Source of the DNA: Candidatus Dormiibacterota bacterium
GTDB lineage: Bacteria; Chloroflexota; Dormibacteria; Aeolococcales; Aeolococcaceae
Direction of reading: 5' to 3'
NCBI GenBank assembly: GCA_019234035.1
Contig: JAFALX010000403.1
Span: 1-7,522, forward strand
Length of the DNA: 7,522 bases
Under the pieces are notes generated by a model. It ran no database searches. It was not told the DNA's origin and saw only the letters and a program-made list of their open reading frames with translations. Position 1 is the stretch's first letter; the number at the start of each line of letters is the position of its first letter. The translations under genes and the position numbers were made by a program. This document shows positions 1 through 4,890 of the stretch, one piece after another.

Positions 1-72
1 GTCCGCCAGCAGGGCGGCGCCGTCGAGCTCCGTGCTGATGACGCCTGCGCCGTACGCCGCGCGCGTCGACAT
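1..72 (-). CDS. Start of the next operon gene after lysX, unidentified, 3' end outside window
   Basis: An ATG lies 2 nt beyond the lysX stop codon and opens a frame that runs to the window edge without a stop. The 24 visible residues begin MSTRAAYGAG and end with ELDGAALLAD. A GGAGG at the end of lysX sits about 13 nt upstream, rather far for a ribosome binding site. Position and spacing make it a co-transcribed gene. In LysW pathways the steps after LysX are carried out by LysZ (kinase), LysY (reductase), LysJ (aminotransferase) and LysK (hydrolase), so one of these is expected. The visible residues match no N-terminus I know: there is no glycine-rich LysY motif and no LysZ-type start. I leave it unnamed; the start could also be further downstream. 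Confidence 0.6.
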   Translation of the reverse strand, partial: MSTRAAYGAGVISTELDGAALLAD

Positions 73-74
73 GC

Positions 75-947
75 TCACGCGAGCACCTCCACCGGCGCGG
101 ATCCCTGCCGCGCAACGCGAAGCACGAAGTCGGCGACGCGCCCGGGAATGTCGACGCCGGTCACGTCGATGCTGTTGCGGAACTCCATGCCCGCGTTGAC
201 CTCGCTGACGAGGAGACGATCGCCATCCTCCAGGAGGTCGACCGCGAGCACACCGCCGCCGACAGCGGCCGACGCGCGCCGGCTCAGGCTCGCGATGTCC
301 GCGGTCACCGGGCAGTTGCTCGTCGTCGCACCGCGCGCGGTGTTGGTGATCCAGTGCTCCGCGTAGCGGTAGATGGCGCAGATCGGCTCGCTGCCGATCA
401 CGAACACGCGGATGTCGCGCGCCGGCTTGTTGCAGTGCTCCTGCAGGTAGAAGACGGAGTGCTCGTGCGAGCCGAGGACCGCCTTGTGCTCGAAGAGCGC
501 CTCGGCGGCGTCGCGGTCGTTGATGCGCGCGAGCAGCCGTCCCCACGATCCGGTGAGGGGCTTGAGCACCACCGGGTAGCCGATCTGCTCCGCGGCGTCG
601 AGCGCCGACTCCGGCGTGAAGGCGACCAGCGTTCGCGGCGACGGGATCCCCGCCGCGGTCAGCGCGGCCGATGTCGACAGCTTGTCGTTGCACAGCGCGG
701 TGACCGCGTAGCGGTTCACCGCCGGCAGACCCCACGCCTCGAACACCTGCAGCGCCGCCAGCGCATTGGTCTGCGACAGCGAGCGTTCGAGCACCACGTC
801 AAAATCGCGCCACGGCACGTTGAGGTCGATCACGGTCTCGCGGTCGTCCACGCGCTCGACGTCCGCACCGCGCTGCACGAGCGCGTCACGCAGCAGCTTC
901 TCCTCGACGCGCACGCGCGAGCAGAGCAGCGCAACCCGTGTGGCCAT
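75..947 (-). CDS. lysX: LysX, LysW:alpha-aminoadipate ligase (ATP-grasp, RimK-like)
   Basis: LysX uses ATP to join the amino group of alpha-aminoadipate to the C-terminal glutamate of LysW, protecting the substrate and tethering it for later steps. The 290-residue product has an N-terminal pre-ATP-grasp domain (MATRVALLCSRVRVEEK), the lysine-bearing strand VVLKPLTGSWGR (Lys129), the strand YLQEHCNKPARDIRVFV, and the catalytic/metal region AVDLL...LLVSEVNAGMEFRNS (Asp237, Glu249, Asn251). I chose the ATG at 947 because GGAG lies 6 nt upstream (954-957) and the protein then starts where LysX proteins usually start. An in-frame ATG at 1001 adds 18 residues but has no ribosome site. It lies just downstream of lysW, its substrate carrier, which makes LysX rather than RimK the clear call. 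Whether it also accepts glutamate (ArgX activity) cannot be told here. Confidence 0.93.
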   Translation of the reverse strand: MATRVALLCSRVRVEEKLLRDALVQRGADVERVDDRETVIDLNVPWRDFDVVLERSLSQTNALAALQVFEAWGLPAVNRYAVTALCNDKLSTSAALTAAGIPSPRTLVAFTPESALDAAEQIGYPVVLKPLTGSWGRLLARINDRDAAEALFEHKAVLGSHEHSVFYLQEHCNKPARDIRVFVIGSEPICAIYRYAEHWITNTARGATTSNCPVTADIASLSRRASAAVGGGVLAVDLLEDGDRLLVSEVNAGMEFRNSIDVTGVDIPGRVADFVLRVARQGSAPVEVLA

Positions 948-953
948 CAGATG

Positions 954-957
954 CTCC
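954..957 (-). promoter_or_regulatory. Ribosome binding site that decides the lysX start
   Basis: GGAG on the minus strand is 6 nt from the ATG at 947. The alternative in-frame ATG at 1001 is preceded by ACGAAATCTGTGG, with no purine-rich match to the 16S rRNA tail. Confidence 0.7.
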
Positions 958-970
958 GTCCCGACGAAGT

Positions 971-1009
971 CGCGGGAGACCGGGGTCCCCGCGAAATCCA
1001 CAGATTTCG
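971..1009 (-). other. Two stem-loops in the lysW-lysX gap
   Basis: In the 70-nt gap between lysW and lysX the minus strand reads CGAAATC-TGTG-GATTTCG (1009 to 992, perfect 7-bp stem). This is followed, sharing two bases, by CGCGGG-11 nt-CCCGCG (993 to 971, perfect 6-bp all-GC stem). Neither is followed by a T-run, so they are not typical intrinsic terminators. They could protect the 3' end of an upstream hcs-hacAB-lysW mRNA or modulate lysX expression; that role is inference. Confidence 0.55.
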
Positions 1010-1017
1010 TGGGGTGG

Positions 1018-1176
1018 TCACTCGCCCCAGTCCTCCTCCTCGGGAGGAGCGAGCGTGAACACCGGCGGGTCGATCGTCACCACCTCGAGCTCGGCGCCGC
1101 ATTCGCCGCACTGCACCACCTGACCGGGCTCACCGTCGGGGGGCACCGGCACCACCGCCTCGCACTCAGGACACAT
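1018..1176 (-). CDS. lysW: LysW, amino-group carrier protein
   Basis: LysW is the small acidic protein whose C-terminal glutamate is linked to the amino group of alpha-aminoadipate; it then carries the intermediates through LysZ, LysY and LysJ until LysK releases lysine. The 52-residue product shows the hallmarks: two zinc pairs, CPEC (Cys2, Cys5) and CGEC (Cys23, Cys26), the strand AELEVVTIDP, an acidic tail, and the invariant C-terminus EDWGE. Family members are about 53-60 residues, so it is full length; the first zinc cysteine directly follows Met1, giving a slightly short N-terminus. Its ATG lies inside the end of the homoaconitase small-subunit gene (11-nt overlap) and has a strong ribosome site (GGAGGA, 5 nt spacing). 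It is immediately upstream of lysX. Confidence 0.96.
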   Translation of the reverse strand: MCPECEAVVPVPPDGEPGQVVQCGECGAELEVVTIDPPVFTLAPPEEEDWGE

Positions 1177-1669
1177 TGGCTTCCTCCAGCGCGGCCCAGC
1201 CGCGCGCCTTGATCATCTCGATCAGCGAGCCGTATTCCATGATCGTCAGCGCCACCCCCGACGGCGCCTCGCCGGCGAACGTGCGCCCGCCGCTTGTGAT
1301 GACACCAGTGCGGATGTCGACCGTCATCTCGTCACCCTCCTGCACGGCGTCGTACACCTCCGCGCAGCGGATGATCGGCAGTCCGATGTTGGTCGCGTTG
1401 CGTGTGAAGATGCGCGCGAATCCCTGCGCCACCACGCACGCGATGCCGTTCTGCTTGATCGACAGCGGCGCGTGCTCACGCGAGCTCCCGCAGCCGAAGT
1501 TGCGCCCGGCGACGATGATGTCGCCCGGCTGCACCGTCGCCACGAAGTCCGGCCGCGCCTCGATGAAGCAGCCCTTGCGCAGCGAGTCGAAGTCGGTGGT
1601 GACGTTGTAGCGGCCCGGCATGATCGCGTCGGTGCTGATGCCGCTGCCGAACTTGTAGACACGTCCCAT
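1166..1669 (-). CDS. hacB: Homoaconitase / 3-isopropylmalate dehydratase-type small subunit
   Basis: This is the swivel-domain subunit that completes the active site of a two-subunit hydro-lyase of the aconitase superfamily. With HacA it should isomerise homocitrate to homoisocitrate via homoaconitate. The 167-residue product has the typical start MGRVYKFGSGISTDAIMPGR, the active-site motif RNFGCGSSREHAP (56-68), and the conserved IGLPI (96-100); length is normal for the family. The ATG follows the hacA stop by 2 nt, with GGAGG 10 nt upstream; the same frame is open far upstream but only as an antiparallel shadow within hacA. The substrate-loop residues after GRY read Y21-N-V-T24, which is not a standard loop (see findings). 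Automatic annotation would probably call it LeuD; the homocitrate synthase and LysW neighbours favour homoaconitase (LysU/HacB). Confidence 0.9.
   Translation of the reverse strand: MGRVYKFGSGISTDAIMPGRYNVTTDFDSLRKGCFIEARPDFVATVQPGDIIVAGRNFGCGSSREHAPLSIKQNGIACVVAQGFARIFTRNATNIGLPIIRCAEVYDAVQEGDEMTVDIRTGVITSGGRTFAGEAPSGVALTIMEYGSLIEMIKARGWAALEEANVS
1182..1187 (-). promoter_or_regulatory. Strong ribosome binding site of lysW
   Basis: GGAGGA lies 5 nt before the lysW ATG, within the last codons of hacB. Together with the stop/start overlap it suggests efficient, coupled translation of the carrier protein. Confidence 0.7.
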
Positions 1670-1671
1670 GA

Positions 1672-2901
1672 TCAGTTCACCTCCGCGGGATCGGTGATGG
1701 CGCCGCGCAGCGCGGATGCGGCGGCGACGGCGGGGGACGCGAGGAAGATGCGCGCCTCGGGGCTGCCCATGCGTCCCGGGTAGTTGCGGTTGCTCGTCGA
1801 CAGCGCGTTCTCGCCGGGTCCGAGCACGCCGTGCTGGCGGCCGAGGCACGGGCCGCAGCCGGGGTTCATGACGAGCGCACCAGCGCGGGCGAACGTCTCG
1901 ATGTAGCCGCGCTCCAGCGTGTCGAGGTAGACCCGCCGCGAGCTGGGCACGATGACGGTACGGGTGCGCGGGCTGACCTCGCGGCCCTCGAACATCGCCG
2001 CCGCCAGGGCGAGGTCGCTCAGCCGCCCATTGGTGCAGCTGCCGATGAACACCTCGTCGAGTGGCGTGCCGGCGACGTCGTCGATGTCGCGCACGTTGTC
2101 GATCGCCGGATGCACCGCGACCTGCGGCCGGATGGCCGACGCGTCCACCTCCAGGGTGCGGATGTACCGCGGGTTGGACACGTGCACCTCGCGGCCGCGG
2201 CCGCCCGTGTAGGCGAACGTCGTCGCATCGGGCTCGACCATGCCCGCCTTGCCGCCGAAGTCGACCGAGAGGTTGCACAGCGTGAGGCGCTCGTCCATCG
2301 CCATCGCCGAGACGGTCTCACCGCCCCATTCGACGGCCATGTAGTCGGCGCCCTCCGCCCCGACCTGACGGATCACGTGGAGCGCGATGTCCTTCGCCTG
2401 CACGCCGGGCGCGGGCTCTCCGTTGACGTTGACGCGCACGGTCTCGGGAATGCGGAACCACGTGCGCCCGGTGGCGAACGTGACGCCGATGTCAGTGGAC
2501 CCCAGGCCCGTGGCGAAGCAGCCCATGGCGCCGTACGTCGTGCTGTGCGAGTCGGCACCGACCACGATGCCCCCAGGCACCGCGATGCCCTTCTCCACGA
2601 GCACCTGGTGGCAGATGCCCTCGGCGAGGACGTTGGTCACACCCTGCGCCGCGCAGAACTCGCGGATCTGGCGGTGCAGCTCGGCCGCCGCCACCGTGTT
2701 CGCCGGCATCACGTGGTCGAACGTGAAGGCGATGCGCGCCGGGTCCCACACCGGCTGGTCCAGCTGCTCGAACGCCTTGATCGCCAGCGGCCCGGTCACG
2801 TCGTGCGCGAACGCGAAGTCGACGTCGGCGACCACGGTCTCGCCGGCGTGCACCTCGCGGCCGAGGCGCTGGGTGAAGATCTCCTCAGCAAGCGTGCCCA
2901 T
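1672..2901 (-). CDS. hacA: Homoaconitase / 3-isopropylmalate dehydratase-type large subunit
   Basis: This is the catalytic [4Fe-4S] subunit of the homoaconitase pair, acting on homocitrate in the alpha-aminoadipate lysine pathway. The 409-residue product is the usual length for the HacA/LeuC2 branch. Visible motifs are FDHVMPANT (61-69), VGADSHSTTYGAMG (114-127), the cluster-ligand site IGSCTNGR (Cys289), NPGCGPCLG (Cys349, Cys352), and the substrate-binding SNRNYPGRMGS (370-380). All three cluster cysteines are present. The start at 2901 is preceded by AGGAAGGAG about 8 nt upstream, inside the end of the synthase gene; the hcs stop TAG abuts the ATG, so translation is likely coupled. It could be annotated as leucine-pathway LeuC; genomic context argues for lysine, though dual use is possible. 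Confidence 0.92.
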   Translation of the reverse strand: MGTLAEEIFTQRLGREVHAGETVVADVDFAFAHDVTGPLAIKAFEQLDQPVWDPARIAFTFDHVMPANTVAAAELHRQIREFCAAQGVTNVLAEGICHQVLVEKGIAVPGGIVVGADSHSTTYGAMGCFATGLGSTDIGVTFATGRTWFRIPETVRVNVNGEPAPGVQAKDIALHVIRQVGAEGADYMAVEWGGETVSAMAMDERLTLCNLSVDFGGKAGMVEPDATTFAYTGGRGREVHVSNPRYIRTLEVDASAIRPQVAVHPAIDNVRDIDDVAGTPLDEVFIGSCTNGRLSDLALAAAMFEGREVSPRTRTVIVPSSRRVYLDTLERGYIETFARAGALVMNPGCGPCLGRQHGVLGPGENALSTSNRNYPGRMGSPEARIFLASPAVAAASALRGAITDPAEVN

Positions 2902-4044
2902 CTATCCGACTCCTTCCTTTGTCACGGCCCAGTGCATCAGCAATGCGTCCAGCTCGTCGTTGGCGAGCGGACCGTCGTCGCTGCGGCGCTTCACCTCGTT
3001 GGTCACCGCCCGCAGCTGGTCGTCGTCGAACGCGATGCCGAGCAACGCGGCCCGGTCGCGGATCGCGTGGCGGCCGACGAGCCGGTGCCCCGCGAGTATC
3101 TGCCGCTCCAGACCGAAACGCCCGGGGTCCATCACCTCGTAGGCGTGGGGGTCGGCCAGCACCGCCTTGGTGTGCATGCCGGCCTTGTGGTGGAACGCGT
3201 TGGCCGCCGTCACCGGCGTGTTGAACGGCACCTCGATGCCGAGGATCTCGGCGACCATGGCATCGATCTGGGGAAGCATCTCGAGGTCGTAGCGCTCCAC
3301 GAGCTCCGGCTGCAGCGTCAACAGCCGGGCGATCATGCCGCCCAGCGGAACGATGCCGTTGCGCTCGCCGATCCCGAGGACGGTGACGTCGATGTGCGAG
3401 GCGCCCGCCTCGAGCGCGGCGAGTGCGTTGGCGATGGCGCAGCCGGTGTCGTTGTGTGCGTGGAACTCGATGTCGCATTCCACGTTGCGGCGGACCATCG
3501 ACACGAGCTCGTACACCTGCCGCGGGGTGGCCACGCCCACGGTGTCGGCGAGCCCGACCCGCGCCGGCCGCGCCTTGTCGATGGCGCGGTAGATGCGCAG
3601 CAGGTCGTCGGGATCGGAGCGGAAGGAGTCCTCGCTGCTGAAGCGCGCCTCCAGCCCGGCGTCGGTGATGCGGCGCACCACCGAGGCGCCGATCTCGATG
3701 ATCTCGTCGATCGAGTACCCGTGCGAGACGGTGCGCAGCGCCGAGGAGGTGGCGAAGAGGACGTCGACGCCGTCCACTCCGGTGTCGATCGCGAGCTGAG
3801 CATCGTCGTGGTTGCAGCGCACGTGGGTGAGGAGGCGGAAGCTGCGCGGGCGGGACGCCATCAGCCGGAGGTCGGCCGCGGACTGCGGCGACGCCAGCGG
3901 CGAGGTGAGCTCCATGTAGTCGACGCCGAAGTCGTCCAGCGCCTGCGCGATCTGGAGCTTCTGCTCGGGGGTGAAGTGCGCCAGCGCGAACTGCTCGCCC
4001 TCGCGGAGGGTGGAGTCGATGATGTGGAAGCGCTCGATCCTCAT
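2902..4044 (-). CDS. hcs: Homocitrate synthase
   Basis: The enzyme condenses 2-oxoglutarate with acetyl-CoA to homocitrate, the committed step of the alpha-aminoadipate pathway, and in characterised relatives such as the Thermus enzyme it is inhibited by lysine. The 380-residue product is a DRE-TIM metallolyase: FHIIDSTLREGEQFALAHF near the N-terminus (Asp10, Arg14, Glu15), LTSPLASPQS (46-55), the metal-binding FHAHNDTG (His195, His197), the loop GIGERNGIVPLGG (224-236), and FHHKAGMHTKA (284-294) of the C-terminal region. These match homocitrate synthase rather than 2-isopropylmalate synthase. The ATG at 4044 gives the family start MRIERFHIID; a 33-residue in-frame extension would read through GC-rich palindromes as low-complexity Pro/Gly and is not credible. 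The ribosome site is weak (GAG about 9 nt upstream). It is the first gene of the operon, behind a long leader with a terminator. Confidence 0.94.
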   Translation of the reverse strand: MRIERFHIIDSTLREGEQFALAHFTPEQKLQIAQALDDFGVDYMELTSPLASPQSAADLRLMASRPRSFRLLTHVRCNHDDAQLAIDTGVDGVDVLFATSSALRTVSHGYSIDEIIEIGASVVRRITDAGLEARFSSEDSFRSDPDDLLRIYRAIDKARPARVGLADTVGVATPRQVYELVSMVRRNVECDIEFHAHNDTGCAIANALAALEAGASHIDVTVLGIGERNGIVPLGGMIARLLTLQPELVERYDLEMLPQIDAMVAEILGIEVPFNTPVTAANAFHHKAGMHTKAVLADPHAYEVMDPGRFGLERQILAGHRLVGRHAIRDRAALLGIAFDDDQLRAVTNEVKRRSDDGPLANDELDALLMHWAVTKEGVG

Positions 4045-4080
4045 TCGATTTCTCGTGTCGGTGTCAAGTGTCGTCTCCGT

Positions 4081-4145
4081 GGGGGCTTGCGGGGGCTTGC
4101 CCCCGCTGGTTGGGGGGCTTGCGGGGGGCTGGCCCCCCCGCATGT
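4081..4145. repeat. GC-rich palindromic repeat block in the hcs leader
   Basis: The unit GGGGGCTTGC occurs at 4081-4090, 4091-4100 and 4113-4122. Two perfect hairpins result: GCGGGGG-CTTG-CCCCCGC (4089-4106, 7 bp) and GCGGGGGG-CTGGC-CCCCCCGC (4121-4141, 8 bp). The motif CCCCGCATG at 4136-4144 recurs at 4222-4230. Neither hairpin has a T-run, so they are not intrinsic terminators. They resemble REP-type or small non-autonomous intergenic palindromes, but no family can be assigned from the sequence alone. Confidence 0.7.
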
Positions 4146-4206
4146 CTCATGTGCGGGTCCGTCTGTGTGGTGGCGGGTTCTATGCGGCCGGGTTTTCTGG
4201 GGGGTT

Positions 4207-4227
4207 GCGGGGGGCGGAGCTCCCCGC
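4207..4227. repeat. Third GC-rich palindrome of the hcs leader
   Basis: GCGGGG (4207-4212) pairs with CCCCGC (4222-4227) across a 9-nt loop that contains part of the palindrome GGAGCTCC. It is followed by CATG, as is the palindrome at 4121-4141, which suggests a shared repeat unit. Confidence 0.5.
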
Positions 4228-4232
4228 ATGGC

Positions 4233-4264
4233 AAACAAAAAGCCCCTTCGCGGGAAGGGGCTCT
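4233..4264 (-). terminator. Intrinsic terminator/attenuator in the hcs leader
   Basis: On the minus strand AGCCCCTT (4262-4255), loop CCCGCG, and AAGGGGCT (4248-4241) form a perfect 8-bp stem, extendable by a G-U and an A-U pair, followed at once by TTTTGTTT. This is the standard form of a Rho-independent terminator for leftward transcription. No minus-strand gene of ordinary size ends upstream of it, and hcs starts about 190 nt downstream. It therefore most likely interrupts the hcs leader transcript, as an attenuator, rather than ending a gene. On the plus strand the A/T run is on the wrong side, so it cannot terminate rightward transcription. Confidence 0.82.
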
Positions 4265-4329
4265 AGCTCGGATCCGGTGCCGATGTTTCGGCGCCGTCAC
4301 CCAGTCCGCGTGGAAGAACCCGCTTCCCG
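4251..4329 (-). promoter_or_regulatory. Possible antiterminator pairing for the hcs attenuator
   Basis: On the minus strand CGGGAAGCGG (4329-4320) is complementary to CCCCTTCCCG (4260-4251), 9 of 10 positions with one C-C mismatch. The second segment is most of the 5' arm and part of the loop of the terminator, so both structures cannot form together. GGAAG (4327-4323) can also pair locally with CTTCC (4316-4312). Such competing pairings are what an attenuator needs. The signal controlling the choice is not visible with certainty. Confidence 0.5.
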
Positions 4330-4371
4330 AGTTGGGGCGGGCGATTTAGCGGTGCGTGCGTGAACGGCCAT
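4297..4371 (-). CDS. Candidate 24-residue leader peptide upstream of hcs
   Basis: An ATG-initiated frame of 24 codons ending in TGA lies between the predicted promoter and the terminator. It begins MAVHARTAKSPAPT. The ATG is 11 nt after the -10 box, so it would be translated from a nearly leaderless transcript; there is no ribosome binding site. It contains one lysine codon (AAA, codon 9, 4347-4345), 15 nt before the CGGGAAG segment that competes with the terminator (codons 15-17). A ribosome delayed at that Lys codon would leave the antiterminator segment free, while one reaching the stop codon would cover it. A single Lys codon is weak support compared with classical leader peptides, and a random 24-codon frame is quite possible in GC-rich DNA. 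Confidence 0.35.
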   Translation of the reverse strand: MAVHARTAKSPAPTREAGSSTRTG

Positions 4372-4382
4372 CGACGGTGGCG

Positions 4383-4412
4383 AGCGTAATCGCTGACCGT
4401 CGTTCGTGTCAA
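4383..4412 (-). promoter_or_regulatory. Predicted promoter of the lysine operon
   Basis: On the minus strand TTGACA (4412-4407) is a perfect -35 match, followed after 18 bp by TACGCT (4388-4383), which keeps the key T-A and final T of the -10 box. Transcription would start near 4375-4378, giving a leader of about 330 nt before hcs. It overlaps the upstream region of the divergent Fe-S carrier promoter. Confidence 0.6.
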
Positions 4413-4427
4413 CCGACGGACCTGTCG

Positions 4428-4433
4428 TATAGT
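4428..4433 (+). promoter_or_regulatory. -10 box (TATAGT) of the Fe-S carrier gene, probably leaderless
   Basis: TATAGT ends 9 nt before the ATG at 4443, so transcription would begin at or within a few bases of the start codon. No ribosome binding site precedes the ATG. No good -35 hexamer lies 16-18 bp upstream. A -10 box directly in front of a start codon is the usual signature of leaderless mRNA in actinobacteria and Deinococcus-Thermus. Confidence 0.6.
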
Positions 4434-4442
4434 GGTTGGACC

Positions 4443-4832
4443 ATGGCTATCAACTCTCCAACCCTCGTCACCGTTTCCGACACCGCACTCGGGCAGCTGA
4501 AGGGGCTCATCGCCGAGCAGCCGGCAGACAAGCCGGTCGGGCTCCGCGTTTTCATCCAGTCGGGCGGATGCTCGGGTTTTTCGTACGGGATGGGCCTCGA
4601 CGAGAACCCCCCGAAGGAAGACGACCATGTCATCGCCGTCGATTCCGGGCTGAGCGTGTACGTGGACTCGTACTCGGCGCAGTACATGGAAGGGGCGGAG
4701 ATCGACTACGTCGACCAGCTGATGGGTGGTGGGTTCACGATCCACAACCCGAACGCGAAGAGCACCTGCAGCTGCGGGCACAGCTTCCAGACGGCCGACG
4801 GCGCGGGCGACGCTCGTCCCTGCGGTCACTGA
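4443..4832 (+). CDS. A-type iron-sulfur cluster carrier (IscA/ErpA/HesB family)
   Basis: Proteins of this family bind and deliver Fe-S clusters to apo-enzymes in the cytoplasm. The 129-residue product shows the family core: LRVFIQSGGCSGFSYGMGLDE (Cys43), the segment DSYSAQYMEGAEIDYVDQLMGGGFTIHNPNA, and STCSCGHSF with the paired cysteines Cys109 and Cys111. These three cysteines are the expected cluster ligands. A short tail with a further cysteine (Cys127, RPCGH) goes beyond the usual C-terminus. I chose the ATG at 4443 because the family N-terminus begins here and a -10 box lies just upstream; an in-frame ATG at 4356 would place the promoter inside the gene. Homoaconitase encoded on the other side of the divergent region is an Fe-S enzyme, so the pairing may be functional, but this is inference. 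IscA and ErpA cannot be told apart here. Confidence 0.9.
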   Translation: MAINSPTLVTVSDTALGQLKGLIAEQPADKPVGLRVFIQSGGCSGFSYGMGLDENPPKEDDHVIAVDSGLSVYVDSYSAQYMEGAEIDYVDQLMGGGFTIHNPNAKSTCSCGHSFQTADGAGDARPCGH

Positions 4833-4865
4833 GCCGTCCTCGACGCTGATCGAGCTTCCCTAGCG

Positions 4866-4881
4866 GCGCGCCCGTGCGCGC
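4866..4881 (+). other. GC stem-loop before the membrane protein gene
   Basis: GCGCGC-CCGT-GCGCGC forms a perfect 6-bp stem 10 nt before the GTG start at 4891, in the 58-nt gap after the Fe-S carrier gene. It has no T-run and so is a poor terminator; it may reduce access to the following start codon. Confidence 0.4.
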
Positions 4882-4890
4882 TCGCGTGAG

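Larger units (their letters stand above)
4045..4442. promoter_or_regulatory. 398-nt divergent regulatory region between hcs and the Fe-S carrier gene
   Basis: No conventional protein gene fits here. Reading from the hcs side it holds a GC-rich palindromic block (4081-4145), a third palindrome (4207-4227), an intrinsic terminator for minus-strand transcription (4233-4264), a possible short leader ORF (4297-4371), a minus-strand promoter (4383-4412) and the plus-strand promoter of the Fe-S carrier gene (4428-4433). The predicted hcs leader RNA would be about 330 nt long. Confidence 0.75.

Noticed and set aside
948..1001. 18-residue N-terminal extension of LysX from the ATG at 1001
   Set aside because: No ribosome binding site, runs through the hairpins, and the family N-terminus begins at 947 behind a GGAG.
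1166..2901. Leucine-pathway LeuC/LeuD as the primary call
   Set aside because: The genes are directly between homocitrate synthase and LysW/LysX with overlapping or abutting ends, so lysine synthesis is the better reading; dual use is kept as a finding.
4062..4067. TTGACA on the minus strand as a -35 box for hcs
   Set aside because: It lies only 17 nt before the hcs ATG, so a matching -10 would fall at or inside the start of the gene; none is present in front of the ATG.
4045..4143. 33-residue N-terminal extension of homocitrate synthase
   Set aside because: It would translate the GC palindromes into Pro/Gly-rich low-complexity sequence; the family start at 4044 fits exactly.
4081..4230. 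CRISPR array or tandem-repeat locus
   Set aside because: The repeats are only about 10 nt, irregularly spaced, and lack uniform spacers; they form palindromes instead.
4233..4264. Terminator for plus-strand transcription
   Set aside because: The A-run precedes the stem on the plus strand and the following bases are CTAGCTCGG; only the minus strand has the stem followed by T.
1831..4266. 811-codon open frame on the plus strand across hcs and hacA
   Set aside because: It is antisense to two clearly recognisable enzymes, is rich in Arg/His/Val/Asp with no family motif, and is the usual open antisense frame of GC-rich coding DNA.
4356..4442. 29-residue N-terminal extension of the Fe-S carrier
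   Set aside because: It overlaps both divergent promoters and has no family similarity; the -10 box just before 4443 supports the shorter protein.
4263..4442. Lysine riboswitch or T-box in the hcs leader
   Set aside because: I find no AGGGTGGNACCGCG-type T-box sequence and no lysine-riboswitch core; the stretch GGGTGACGGCG is only a weak partial resemblance.
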